Shown: positions 47,905 to 59,469, counted from the first letter of the stretch. The stretch: 64,000 bases of DNA from Taenia hydatigena (GCA_036345935.2 JADWOT020000001.1:19757098-19821097), one strand, 5' to 3'. Translations and numbers: made by a program. Notes: generated by a model not told the origin, from the letters alone.

Positions 47905-48305
47905 GGAAGACAGATCCCCAAATGCATCAAGATCTGCGATAATGGTGATGACGCTGCCACTGCGCAATGGTAGCAAGAAATGGACTTGCATTGCTATCAC
48001 CGAACCACCGAACATGAAGTCCAAACAGAGGTTGTCTCCGTTGTGGCACAATGATCGCACGCACCATCCATCAGCACCTACGGGTTTTCTTCGTCGCCGC
48101 GGACTGAAAACACTGCATGAATCAAGGTGCCTCACCGAGTCCACAACGCGGGGCACGTGAGTCGTGTGAAGGCAGAAGCACTTGAGAAATCACGAGAAAC
48201 AAGCAATACAACATGCAACTCGGCAGACGAAGTGCAGATGCTGACTCCAGATGGCATTGCAGAAGCATGGAATACAGTCCATGCCATGCAACTCAAAATC
48301 CCCAT
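47905..48305 (+). repeat. Block D, copy 2 (inverted relative to copy 1)
   Basis: The reverse complement matches 40970-41370. Its plus-strand frame includes ESREVKAEALEKS-like sequence (RVKAEALEKSRE) ahead of the LTPDGIAEAW motif, as expected for a charged linker before a helical domain. It carries an insertion (GGTTTTCTTCGTCGCCG) missing from copy 1 and is fused at 48305 to block A. Confidence 0.6.
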
Positions 48306-48945
48306 TAATGTAGCCTGCTATTTGTGAGAACAGAAGAACTTGCTACAATGCATTTTGTTTCAAGTGACTTTGCAAAAACGAATGCTGGCTACTTTCTTCC
48401 TTATGGTGTTTTCGACGATGCAGGTTCGCAACGAGTGGTTCTACCGGCAATCCCCTCTGACCGTTACACATTACAAAGGGCTACAGCTTTCAGAGAGCAT
48501 TGTTTTGCATGTCCAAACGCAATCCAATACCTGCATTGCAATTAAAGGGAATGCCACACTCTCGCGTTGCTTGAGTCTACTAATTCTACTTTATTGGGCC
48601 ACTCAAAGCAGCTGGCACCGAATCAGCCTCACAGGCCTTCACTGCAATTGCCCGGCAGCTTCCCAAAGTAGAGTAAGATCGGTTACAGTCCGTCCTCCTA
48701 CTCCTTCATTGCAGATAATTACCCATCACCAACTGATTAGTTTTATATTCCTGCAATCCCTGCTGCATCACTTGCATCCACTCATCGTATGGTGGTGGTG
48801 GTGGTGGAATAAATAATGTAAGATGGCATTTCGGAAGAAAATAACTTGCAATCATAACAATATAGCATAAATTGTAACACAATAGCTTATGATAACAGTA
48901 CAATTAGCAAACTTTTCTCGATTACGCTAATTCGGCACTGTCCAA
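48306..48945 (+). repeat. A-F composite, partial copy
   Basis: The second half of A (48306-48620) passes into inverted F (48620-48945), matching the reverse complement of 30225-30840 and of 60290-60690. It contains a TGG run at 48789-48806. Confidence 0.75.
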
Positions 48946-49074
48946 CACATGGGTGGGAGTGGGAGGCAAGATTTTAAAGGTTTTCGCTTATTCGCCTTCA
49001 GATTATGCATAATGGAATGGGACAGAGTGTGATGTCCCATTATCCAACTTCTTGCTCTAGTTTGCCTTTCTCCA

Positions 49075-49590
49075 GCAGCGGATTTGTTTACAATAAACCC
49101 AACTTCCCCGCTTGGAATGATAAGGGTTTCGATGCAGTTGAGCTCGCCCCACAGCTGCCCTACCACCATTTGATTCACCTCCACCAATGATTGGAGGTGA
49201 TTACAGTCCTCACTGCACCACTAGTCCTCACTGCGCGTCTTCGTTCTGCCGAAGTGAATGCAGCCATGCGTCGACTCGGAGAATGCTGCGCAGCTTTCTG
49301 ATGCGTTGCAGTGTATCATGTGGATTTGGTGTTGACGCTGCCACTGGCTGTGCAATGGCAGGCTTGTCAGGTGTCTCACAATAGCCACTGTCCTCCTTCA
49401 CTGGCACGTAGGGTGATGTGGGAGCAGATGTCCTCTTGGGCGGCATTTCACACTGCCTTGATGGCGAGCGGGTGGGCGCATCGTAATGCTCAACTGGTGC
49501 CATTTCGCTACAAACGTGATCAGGTGGTGTGCGTAGGATTACAGCTGTATAGAAGGAAACACCTTGAGAACAAGCAACACTGCTGCAGGT
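49075..49590 (+). repeat. Block B, copy 2
   Basis: Closely matches 1730-2265. It ends in a chimeric junction with HSP70 sequence at about 49590, whereas copies 1 and 3 continue with CTGCAGGTGTGCTGA. Confidence 0.8.
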
Positions 49591-49655
49591 TTGCAGCACG
49601 TTCACGCCCGCTATTTTTCCTGCATCAATCCTGGCCAGACGTTAGTTGACATTGA
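49588..49655 (-). pseudogene. HSP70 micro-fragment fused to block B
   Basis: About 65 bp match 43592-43655 almost perfectly: minus-strand NVNQRLARIDAGKIAGVNVL. It is spliced between B and G blocks, and in the minus frame it runs on into B (NVLQTCSSVACSQG). A retained TTCACGCCCGCTATTTTTCC core shows that it is a recent transfer. Confidence 0.8.
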
Positions 49656-49755
49656 CATCATCAGTGACTGTTGCCCTATCCTTCTTGGTTGCATATTTGT
49701 GCTATTCCAAACCTAAAATAAAATTTAACGTAATGCAGCTCACTATGACGTTATT
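49655..49755 (+). repeat. Small block G, copy 1
   Basis: Matches 59470-59580 (GTGCTATTCCAAAC and TAACGTAATGCAGCTCACTA). In both places it lies just after block B. Confidence 0.65.
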
Positions 49756-50836
49756 TAAAGGTACCGCTGTTTGAACCGCAACCCTGATTAACTGTTTTGG
49801 AAGATGGTAGATATTCGCCTAATGTAATAAGGGAAAAGTTAGGTGCAACTAAATAGGCTGTAGGTTTTCCATTCTACTGAAAAGACGTGAAAACTAAGAA
49901 TACAACACTAAGGGCGAGATAAAAACACACCTTAATGGAGTACATTCCTGTTGAGGTCTGCATAGATGTGGACGACATTCTTCTGTTGAAATGAAAAGAC
50001 CATGTTAATGAAACTGAGAAATGCACAAACTAGTGCTTTCGGGTTGTTAGATTCTACCAAACTAACAGTCCACCACCTCAAGTACTTTGGCACAAACAGG
50101 TATGTTACCTGTTCGGAGAATGTTCTCCTGTTGAATAGTGGCTGAACAAGGAATAGGTTCCACTGAAATCATGAAAGCATGATTCGTTAGAATGTGAGCA
50201 CATCAAAAGTGTCTTTTATTGCTAATTCTGGTCATGCCAGCTAAGAGGTCTCCCAATGTCATCAAAACTGCAATCAACTACCCTCTTAATGGTTTACAGA
50301 TAAAACTAAACATGGAAGGATACATAAACCTACATTTGATTGGACAAAGTCGTTTTGATAACGACTTCCCAAACACTTTGCCAATCAAACTGTGTTTGCA
50401 GTTCGACATTTTGTCCGTCGAATTAGTGTTTTTAACTAATTTCTTTGTATCTTCGAACGTCTCTGTGGAGCAATGAAGCGATCCACTCCCTACTGCACAG
50501 TTGTCGTCCCTCTGATCGCAAACCAGCGCACTTATTAACTGAGACCACGCGTTAATCACTCGTTGTGTGGCAAAACAATTTCTGATAAATCAATAAATCG
50601 ATGGACTGGTGACTCGTGATTCGCTCTGCCGTCGCTGGCTGCACATTTTCTCACTCTTATCTGCTCCGCTGCTCACTAGCAGGCGGTTGTGGAGAGACAC
50701 GATGTAATCGCTTGTTTGGCTTGAGGAACATTGAGGTCGTGGATTTGACCTCATGGATAGCACACAACTCCTGCTTTGTTTAATGTGGGCTGCCAATAAG
50801 TGCACGAGAGAAAAGACTGAATTTTGCTTCTTTGTA
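49756..50836. other. Unassigned sequence
   Basis: Mostly unique, AT-rich; frames at 50219-50476 (+) and 50278-50559 (-) overlap and are not recognised. Confidence 0.35.
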
Positions 50837-51036
50837 TCAGCAAAGTGCTCCACTTGGCAGCACTTTACCGAATATTTCTAGCGCCATCCTATCTGTTGTT
50901 TGATCAGCCTTCGTCGGTGCTTTTTCATATTTATCTGGTGTCAGCAAATTTACTCTGCCTGCCGAGCCGCTAGAGACATTTACATGCAATAATAATTTCT
51001 TGTTCTTGTGTTTGCTCAAACGCGTTTCTCTTCAGA
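50837..51036 (-). repeat. Block D, diverged relic next to the tandem array
   Basis: The minus-strand frame contains LLTPDKYEKAPTKADQTTDR and ALEIFGKVLPS, aligning by eye with the LTPDGIAEAW...EALSKVLLS motif of block D. Nucleotide similarity is patchy (CTATCTGTTGTTTG, TCTGGTGTCAGCA). The tandem array begins directly after it. Confidence 0.4.
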
Positions 51037-52373
51037 TGATCCATCAACACCTCATCATCATCGCAAACAGCGACTGCACCACCAATCCTCCGTCTCAACA
51101 ATATAAAACGTCATACCAAATAAAAAGTGGAGATTCGTCGGTGCCGCGACAACAGACTACCGCCCTACTACTCTCAACACGTACCCACATACAGAATACT
51201 TCCAACTCCTCACGGCCTCTACCGACAGCACCTCATCACCATCGCAAACAGCGACTGCATGACCGATCCTCCGTCTCAACAATATAAAACGTCATACCAA
51301 ATAAAGAGGAGAGATTCGTCGGTGCCGCGACAACAGACTACCGCCCTACTACTCTCAACACGTGCCCACATACAGAATACTTCCAACTCCTCGCCGCCTG
51401 TACCGACAGCACCTCATCGCCATCGCAAACGGCGACTGCATCACCAATCCTCCGTCTCAACAATATAAAACGTCATACCAAATAAAGAGGAGAGATTCGT
51501 CGGTGCCGCGACAACAGACTACCGCCCTACTACTCTCAACACGTGCCCACATACAGAATACTTCCAACTCCTCGCCGCCTGTACCGACAGCACCTCATCA
51601 CCATCGCAATCAGCGACTGCATCACCAAGCCTCCGTCTCAACAATATAAAACGTCATGCCAAATAAAAAGTGGAGAGATTCGTCGGTGCCGCGACAACAG
51701 ACTACCGCCCTACTACTCTCAACACGTGCCCACATACAGAATACTTCCAACTCCTCGCCGCCTGTACCGACAGCACCTCATCACCATCGCAATCAGCGAC
51801 TGCATGACCAAGCCTCCGTCTCAACAATATAAAACGTCATACCAAATAAAGAGGAGAGATTCGTCGGTGCCGCGACAACAGACTACCGCCCTACTACTCT
51901 CAACACGTGCCCACATAGAGAATACTTCCAACTCCTCGCCGCCTGTACCGACAGCACCTCATCACCATCGCAATCAGCGACTGCATCACCAATCCTCCGT
52001 CTCAACAATATAAAACGTTATACCAAATAAAGAGGAGAGATTCGTCGGTGCCGCGACAACAGACTACCGCCCTACTACTCTCAACACGTGCCCACATACA
52101 GAATACTTCCAACTCCTCGCCGCCTGTACCGACAGCACCTCATCACCATCGCAAACGGCGACTGCATGACCAAGCCTCCGTCTCAACAATATAAAACGTC
52201 ATACCAAATAAAGAGGAGAGATTCGTCGGAGCCGCGACAACAGACTACCGCCCTACTACTCTCAACACGTTCCCACATACAGAATACTTCCAACTCCTCG
52301 CCGCCTGTACCGACAGCACCTCATCACCATCGCAAACGGCGACTGCATCACCAAGCCTCCGTCTCAACAATAT
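51037..52373 (+). repeat. 181-bp tandem (satellite-like) array, truncated by gap
   Basis: The landmark CCCACATA recurs at spacings of 181, 181, 183, 181, 181 and 181 bp (landmark starts 51181, 51362, 51543, 51726, 51907, 52088, 52269), so about 7.4 units are visible. Units differ at few positions. Each holds a TATA-like CAATATAAAACGT and, about 12 bp on, CCAAATAAA, which reads like a polyadenylation signal. Because 181 is not a multiple of three, the frame rotates, producing overlapping 95-156 codon frames that are artefacts of periodicity. The array runs into the N gap, so its true length is unknown. Confidence 0.95.
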
Positions 52374-53367
52374 NNNNNNNNNNNNNNNNNNNNNNNNNNN
52401 NNNNNNNNNNNNNNNNNNNNNNNNNNNNNNNNNNNNNNNNNNNNNNNNNNNNNNNNNNNNNNNNNNNNNNNNNNNNNNNNNNNNNNNNNNNNNNNNNNNN
52501 NNNNNNNNNNNNNNNNNNNNNNNNNNNNNNNNNNNNNNNNNNNNNNNNNNNNNNNNNNNNNNNNNNNNNNNNNNNNNNNNNNNNNNNNNNNNNNNNNNNN
52601 NNNNNNNNNNNNNNNNNNNNNNNNNNNNNNNNNNNNNNNNNNNNNNNNNNNNNNNNNNNNNNNNNNNNNNNNNNNNNNNNNNNNNNNNNNNNNNNNNNNN
52701 NNNNNNNNNNNNNNNNNNNNNNNNNNNNNNNNNNNNNNNNNNNNNNNNNNNNNNNNNNNNNNNNNNNNNNNNNNNNNNNNNNNNNNNNNNNNNNNNNNNN
52801 NNNNNNNNNNNNNNNNNNNNNNNNNNNNNNNNNNNNNNNNNNNNNNNNNNNNNNNNNNNNNNNNNNNNNNNNNNNNNNNNNNNNNNNNNNNNNNNNNNNN
52901 NNNNNNNNNNNNNNNNNNNNNNNNNNNNNNNNNNNNNNNNNNNNNNNNNNNNNNNNNNNNNNNNNNNNNNNNNNNNNNNNNNNNNNNNNNNNNNNNNNNN
53001 NNNNNNNNNNNNNNNNNNNNNNNNNNNNNNNNNNNNNNNNNNNNNNNNNNNNNNNNNNNNNNNNNNNNNNNNNNNNNNNNNNNNNNNNNNNNNNNNNNNN
53101 NNNNNNNNNNNNNNNNNNNNNNNNNNNNNNNNNNNNNNNNNNNNNNNNNNNNNNNNNNNNNNNNNNNNNNNNNNNNNNNNNNNNNNNNNNNNNNNNNNNN
53201 NNNNNNNNNNNNNNNNNNNNNNNNNNNNNNNNNNNNNNNNNNNNNNNNNNNNNNNNNNNNNNNNNNNNNNNNNNNNNNNNNNNNNNNNNNNNNNNNNNNN
53301 NNNNNNNNNNNNNNNNNNNNNNNNNNNNNNNNNNNNNNNNNNNNNNNNNNNNNNNNNNNNNNNNNNN
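52374..53367. other. Assembly gap (N run, 994 bp)
   Basis: Only N. It begins inside the tandem array and ends inside the right inverted arm, so it hides both the array's end and the arm's end. The stated size may be an estimate. Confidence 0.99.
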
Positions 53368-54003
53368 GACTAGATGTGTATTCTGCTCGAATGGTGTGTC
53401 TTATTTGGTGTTGTTGGAGTGAGGGAAGGCTGAAGGCGCTGCAGTGGGTACGTATACAGTAGTGATGGAGATGTTTTGTTGCGATTTAGAGCGGTGTTGA
53501 CCGCTGCGTAATATTTTGCTCTGGGAGGTGTGGAAATGTTTTTATCATGTTGCCCTGCAGTTGCTTGTTGGCATGGATGACGAGCGCATCTTAAAGTAGG
53601 CTGCCCACCGTTGAGTGTGTCATGAATTGGTAGGAAATGACATGCTACTACTTAGCCATGAAACTGGGTTTCAAATGTGCGAAATATGTGGCGGTGTCAG
53701 CCATTAAACTTGTCAATGATGGAAGAAAAACACCCGCAAGCCGTACGCGCTAGCTACTGAATTTCCACGCAACCAAGGAAAGAGGGAGGAATGCCACATC
53801 TACGGCTGCAATATTGTGCCGCCACCTTCATTGACGAGTGGGCTAAAGAAGGGGGCTAGACTTTCGGTGGATCAGCGGAACAGCATAAAAAAAGGAAAAT
53901 AAAGGGGCAGGGAGGTGAAAATATCACTGAATAAATCAGTGACTCAATCAATTAGCCGGACACACGGTCGGTGAAGCAGTGGAATCACTAGTCGGTCAGA
54001 GAA

Positions 54004-54186
54004 TTGGAAGAGGGGAACAATTTGTGGGGTGCATGCATTAATTCACCTGTGAATTTCTCACAGGGACGTGTGAAGCCCATCACGGAAGAGTTCATAGCCA
54101 TCGACATAATAAACGTCACCTTGAACGGTGCATGCCCCATGATAAAACGCGCTTTCTTTTCTTATGGGCAAAGCTGGTCATGGTAG
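54004..54186 (+). CDS. 60-codon ORF kept in both inverted arms (right copy)
   Basis: Differs from the left copy by two residues (INSPVNF, KPITEE). See 23009-23191. It is unrecognised and may not be coding. Confidence 0.25.
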   Translation: MEEGNNLWGACINSPVNFSQGRVKPITEEFIAIDIINVTLNGACPMIKRAFFSYGQSWSW

Positions 54187-54830
54187 CACTCATGAATGAC
54201 CTGAACGAGGCAATCATCCACAATGTGCCTGCATAAAAGTGGCAAAAGTGCACTAACTCTAAGATCTATGAACTGAAGGGTTTTGTGAGTGTTTTTTGCA
54301 TCTTTCGCCGCTTTTAAAGGTGGATTAATTGCATTGACTGCATGGAAGAGTTCATTTGAGCTTTATTCGTCTTTGCTGCTGGCCTCGCATCTGATTCGCC
54401 GTGAATTAGCGCTGCCCTCCGAGTAATCCCACCAGCAAGCTCAATCGTCTGCAAAGCGCAACTGTGAGCTCAACCCTTTGCAGTTCATTGCGTTAATATG
54501 CACCTGTACAACGGCCTATCTCTTGTGGGATAGGAAGCCGAGGTAGAGCACTGACGTTTGGGTTGAAATGGTGACCTGCAGTTTTTGGAATGCATGCCTG
54601 TTTGAATGCACTTTTTGGTCAAGAGGCGGTCAACATACTTGAACTGCATGACCAAACGGATGGCACTAGCTCGGAAGGGGAAAACGGACTCCGAACTCCT
54701 ATGGCTTTGACCTCCTCTAGCGTTAGGGATCTAGAGCACTAAAGGGGAAGTAAGACAGGTAGGCAGGGCCCAAGTGCCTTAAAGCGCTTGAGAGCTAGAA
54801 GTCGCCTCCTCTGTCCCCTTCGCCGACGAG

Positions 54831-55037
54831 ATGTCCTCGCACCACCTGACCTCAGCTTTGAGTAAGCAGTGTTACAGTCATTATTTATTTGTTTATTATG
54901 CCACACTATGCATGCTGTACACTATGTTAAAGTTCTTTAACGCGCTTGCTGTATTGGCAATGCTTGTGTTCTTCAAATGTACGGTGATTTCGAGATGCTG
55001 TGACACTTTCCTCACGCAAGTGTTATTTAAGGAATGA
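54831..55037 (+). CDS. Hydrophobic small ORF kept in both inverted arms (right copy)
   Basis: 68 codons from MSSHHLTSALSKQCY, with a hydrophobic middle. One residue differs from the left copy over the shared part. Confidence 0.25.
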   Translation: MSSHHLTSALSKQCYSHYLFVYYATLCMLYTMLKFFNALAVLAMLVFFKCTVISRCCDTFLTQVLFKE

Positions 55038-55424
55038 CTGCGTGTCGGGTATCCGGGTTCTGTTCGGTGGTACTAGCCGGGACTTCATTTATATGCACAT
55101 GGACATGCACGAGTGCTTTACGTGAATGGAGATTTTATTATTTAATATTAAGCTACTACTCTTGAATCGTTTCGTATCATCAGAAGTCATTTATCGGTCC
55201 TCGTTAATTTGCACTTACCCGCGAATCCCACCAACTCTTTTCTATTTTACCTACACATGTGCTTGCCAAGTTATACGCAGGGAGAGAAAAGTTTACCGTG
55301 TATGATTTGTTCTTTTTCACATAATTTCTTTTGCTGCCTTGTTAGAATGCATGACAATGCTTGAGGTACTTATGTTAAATTGAACGCATAATGTGTTAAG
55401 GAGTATGCTTGTTGTTAGAAGTCT

Positions 55425-57350
55425 GAATAGCCTTGGTCGCTATGGACTGATTCAGGCACTCCGTGCTGACAGATCTAACGATTGAAAATGGTTGACGCGA
55501 CTGTCTCGGCGTCTTGCGACTTCATGGGTTCTGCTTAGGCCACTTTCGTGAAGTAGTCAACCATAAATAGAACGCATCGGCTTCTCCTCTTGGTAAGTAG
55601 TAGGGGGCCCATGATGTCGATACCCACTCGTTCGCTCGCAACTCCTGTAGGCATAGGCTGCAGGGGTGCAACTGCTGTGGAATGAGGGTTCTTGAACCTG
55701 CTGCAAGTATTGCAGGTTCGGCAGAAGTCCCGCACGTCTGGGGAGAGAGAGGACTACCAGTATCGCTTCACCGAGGCCTCCACCATCTTTTACTTGCCTA
55801 CGTGACCCAACTGTTCGTGCAACTGTTGAAGGGCTGTTTGTATTAGGGAACCTGGAACAGCCAACGCTTGGGGGACGTGACGACTTCTTGGTAACACAAG
55901 ACCTCATTTTTCAGAGAGAGTTTGGACCATTGTTGCTATATCTGCCCGGCTGCCTTGCTGGACGATTTCGTCTCTTCCGCAGTGGGCTTAGTCGAAGATG
56001 TCAGGAACCTGTCGTATATCAGGGACGTGTCGGGATCTGTACTCTGTGTGTCTCTCCACTGGTGTTCAGTCGGTTCGCTTGAAAATATGGTTCCCACTAC
56101 ACTGCTATACCTTTCCACTGAGAGAGGTCTGCGGGATAATGCATTCGCGTTGCTATGCGAGTCCCTTTTTCTGTACTGCACAGTGAAGTCATATTGTTGC
56201 AGTTCCTCATACCACCGTGCAACCGAATGGTCGATCTCCTTCATTGTTTTCAACAAGGTCAGCGACTGATGGTCTGTTCTCACTATGACCTGTCTTGCTA
56301 TCAGGTGGTGCTTGAAGTGTCGCACCATTGTGTAGGTGGCGAAAAGTTCGCGTTCTGTTGCACTCTTCTGTCTCATTTTTTTTGTCTAGTCTGACACTAG
56401 CGTAGGCGATGACGTGTTCTCTGCCTTCTTTGTCTCGCTGCGAAAGTGTCTGTCTAGTACAAAGGGTGGTGCGTCGGTCTCGAAGTTTGGTAAAGCCGGA
56501 ATCGGAGCGGGGCAGAGCATTCGCTCTGGTTACTTGAAGGTTTCATTATGTTCGTTCTCACACCTGAAATACTTTTTGCCTGCTTCTCCGTTAGTTTGTG
56601 TAGAGGACTAGCGATCTTGGCGAAGCCTTTGACGAAACGCCTATAGTAGTTTGTCAAACCGAGGAAGCTGCGGAGTTCTGTCTGACTAGTTGGTGTTGGC
56701 CAGGTTCCCATCTGACGAGACTGTGTGCCCCAAGAAGTTGACTGAACGACGAAGAAACTGTCACTCCTTTGGATTCAAGGTCAAATCTGCATCCTGCGGA
56801 CAGTTCAGGACTAGTTTAAGATTGGCGATATGCTCGCGGATGACTATTAAAAACAAGGACGTCATTGGGGAGATTATGCAATGTTTCGGAAAAAAGCCCG
56901 ATCAGTGCTGTCTGCATCAGGCGCTGGAAAGTGGCTGCCACTTCTACTTGCCAGCATCCGGATTTCAAGTCTATTGTGGAGAACCACTTTGATCTATGCA
57001 GAGCATCCAAGGAGTCGTTGATATGAGGTAAGGGAAAGGCGTCCTTCTTAGTTACGGCATCTAGCTCTCTGTAATCGATACACAGCCGTAGATTACCGTC
57101 ACTTTTCCTTACCTGTGCGATTGGGGAAGCCCATGGTGACTTGGAAGGTATTATGGCTTCATCCTTGATCATCTCTTCCACCAGACGGTTTACTTCGTCC
57201 AGGAGGGGCGGCAGTATACGTCTGGGTGGTTGCCGAATGGCTCAGCTTCGCCCTTGTCAATAGTATGTTTGACTATATTTGTTCGTCCGAGTTTCGCTCC
57301 TTGCCATGAAAACATGCTCGGATACCTGCTAAGCAATGAGCGCAGGTCCT
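55425..57350 (-). pseudogene. Ty3/gypsy pol pseudogene: RT, RNase H, integrase
   Basis: Reading down the minus strand, the parts come in the usual gypsy order. (1) A pre-RT linker (MFSWQGAKLGRTNIVKHTID) at 57180-57350. (2) RT start at 57181: SPWASPIAQVRKSDGNLRLC, then IDYRELD, then STIDLKSGCWQVEVA. (3) An internal deletion joins GCWQVEVA directly to FQRLMQ, removing the FVTPYGLYEF...MPFGL part. The catalytic YxDD site survives only as LPNDVLVF. (4) Connection [13 protein letters not shown] (56711-56454). (5) RNase H with SQRDKEGREHVIAYAS and ELFATYTMVRHFKHHLIARQ. (6) Integrase zinc region and first catalytic Asp (GIDIMGPL), ending near the second Asp. Stops and frameshifts separate these parts, and no LTRs, gag or protease are seen. 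Dead. Confidence 0.9.
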
Positions 57351-57360
57351 TTCTCTCGCA

Positions 57361-58208
57361 CAGGTGATGCTCAATATAGGCAGAGGCGGAAAGAGGAAGA
57401 GCATGCTACGGAATATGCATTCAATCAAGGGTCTCTCAATTCGAACAATCCCTCCTCTGTTAGCAATGCTTTCTTTCCCTTTTTTCTAGTAACCCGTCAG
57501 TGAGCAAAGTGTGTTAGGATAAGGGACATGATCTTGGCCAATTACGTGGCACCTGACTTGTGGACATGACAAGGGAAGAGGCTGATGCTAATGAGATTCG
57601 GAGTGAATAAAGTGCGGTCCAGCCTGTTTCCGTAGGGGTTCGCATTGCTTGTAGTAATTGAGACACCATTTAGCCTATAGCAATCGGTGGTGATGTAGAA
57701 GTAAGCTGGACTAATCTTGGCATGAACGGAGGAGGAGGAGTCATAGCGATATTGCGTGATTGGAAAGGTGTATTTGGCCTCTGACGACAGGGATGATTTC
57801 CTTACCAAAACCTCCGACATGCCACCAGTTGTGGAATTCAAGCGACAGTGGATGACCGATTGATTGGTCCTAGGCAAAACACGAACACGGAAACGCGAGC
57901 GACTTTAGTGGAGATTCGTGTCGTATTGCCTTAGTGAACTGATGCTGGCGTCGTTGTCACCGTCTATTCTGACGCATTTGAGGAGCAGGCGACACAGGTT
58001 TTGTCCATTTTTTTCTGAAATTAGACTCCTTCCAATGAAAGTCGTTGATGCTCACGCACTTTTCATCCTACTTGCCTGCGCCGATGCAATAGCCCAGGCT
58101 GCCTCCCATACAGTCATTTCCTGGATCACACGACTCCTCCTCTCTCCGTCCATTCGCCCTACTTCACATCAATTTAATAAAAATGTGTGCGATTTGCAGA
58201 TCCAATTT
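57361..58208 (+). repeat. Inverted pair J, right copy
   Basis: Partner of 33529-34380. It contains a GGAGGAGGAG run (57729-57741). It truncates the gypsy relic on one side and ends in AATTTAG near 58208 on the other. Confidence 0.85.
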
Positions 58209-59029
58209 AGTTTGGGTAGCCGTTCAGGAGTGATGGCGTTGGTGGTTGGATTGGCATTGCTCTCTCCCCCATTCCTCACTACCTCATTCATCAGTGCATT
58301 CCATGATGCAGAGATGCAGTGCCCAATGTGAAGCACTCAGGTTTTGAACGAAGAATCTGGCGAGAACAGGCTAAAATCCTCTACAACTCATAGCCTGTGA
58401 AATGAGAAATGAGATGGTATGACAGAATTAGGAAGTCTGGGTCACGGAGCTTAGGCCCAAGTTTGTTCTCCCGCTTTGCAGGACAAAATCCACCAGCCTT
58501 GCACCCGTAAATATTAGCATATATTACGGTGCCCTGATTGTTCGCTAAAAGATAACTTGTTAGATTCTTCCAATTCCGACAGTCTTTTGGCAGTCAAGCG
58601 ATTCTGTTCTATGACAAGTCTCTCAGACCAGACCAGAGTCCTTCAATACACTCGACCGAGAATCCATCTTACTTGAATTCAGGCCGAGGAGAGTCCGATA
58701 TCGCGATATACGATTGTCAAATCGCTGAAGCTCAGCATTCCCTTTGTCGGGGTCTCAAGGTAAAGTGGAAGCGGTTCTGCATGTTGTAACCCCTCCGGTT
58801 CTCATTTACAAATTTAGCGACACTTGACATCGGCAGAATTCAAGTCAATGTGATTGCATACCTTGGAGAGCGCGCCACCCAAAACAACAAGGACCGTACG
58901 TCAATGCTTTGTCAATTTCTAGAAGCACGCTGCAAAGAAACACAGCTGATGAGCCAAAACCAGCCTAATCGAACATGCACTGGCTCAAAATGACTAGTAA
59001 TTTATTTTAAAAAAACGAGGTCATGAGCA
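58209..59029. other. Unassigned sequence
   Basis: No partner, gene or RNA recognised. An AAAAAAC stretch lies just before block B at 59010. Confidence 0.35.
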
Positions 59030-59320
59030 CTGGCGCGTAGGGTGATGTGGGAGCAGATGTCCTCTTGGGCGGCATTTCACACTGTCGTGATGGCGAGCGG
59101 GTGAGCGCACCGTAATGCTCAACTGGTGCCATTTCGTTACCAATATGATCAGGCGGTTTATGGAGGATTACAGCTGTATTGGAGGAAACGCCTTGAGAAC
59201 AAGCAACACTGTTGCAGGTGTGCTGATGCACGATGTGCTGAGCAACACGGTGCAGCCTCTCGAAGGTGAGGATTGAGAGGAAAGATGCAAAGTGTTGCAC
59301 AATTTCACACGTGAATTCCA
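59030..59320 (+). repeat. Block B, copy 3 (second half only)
   Basis: Matches 2065-2345, beginning CACTGGCGCGTAGGGTGATGT. Its minus-strand frame (104 codons) overlaps the homologous part of the 189-codon frame of copy 1, with substitutions. Confidence 0.75.
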
Positions 59321-59469
59321 TCGCTTAGCAGGTGCATTCCAGCTGGACCACCCATGAGGATGCAAGGAGGACAACAAATCACACCGTGTTTCTCTTGTTT
59401 CGCAAGCCAGAAACAACACTTAGAGTGCGACATTTCATGCAGCTTCCCCTTTCCATGTTTTTACTGCCT

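Larger units (their letters stand above)
53368..56340 (-). repeat. Right arm of ~3-kb inverted duplication
   Basis: The reverse complement of 20805-23828. Beyond 56340 this side continues into intact-order gypsy pol, whereas the left side does not, so the duplication boundary lies inside the RNase H domain. The ~38-bp segment at 21727-21764 is absent here. Confidence 0.85.

Noticed and set aside
51127..52373. Repeated 95-156 codon frames with Pro/Ser/Thr-rich peptide across the tandem array
   Set aside because: They arise from a 181-bp period that rotates the frame, each ends at the same TATAA stop, and no start context or domain exists. The 444-codon frame continuing past them is mostly N.
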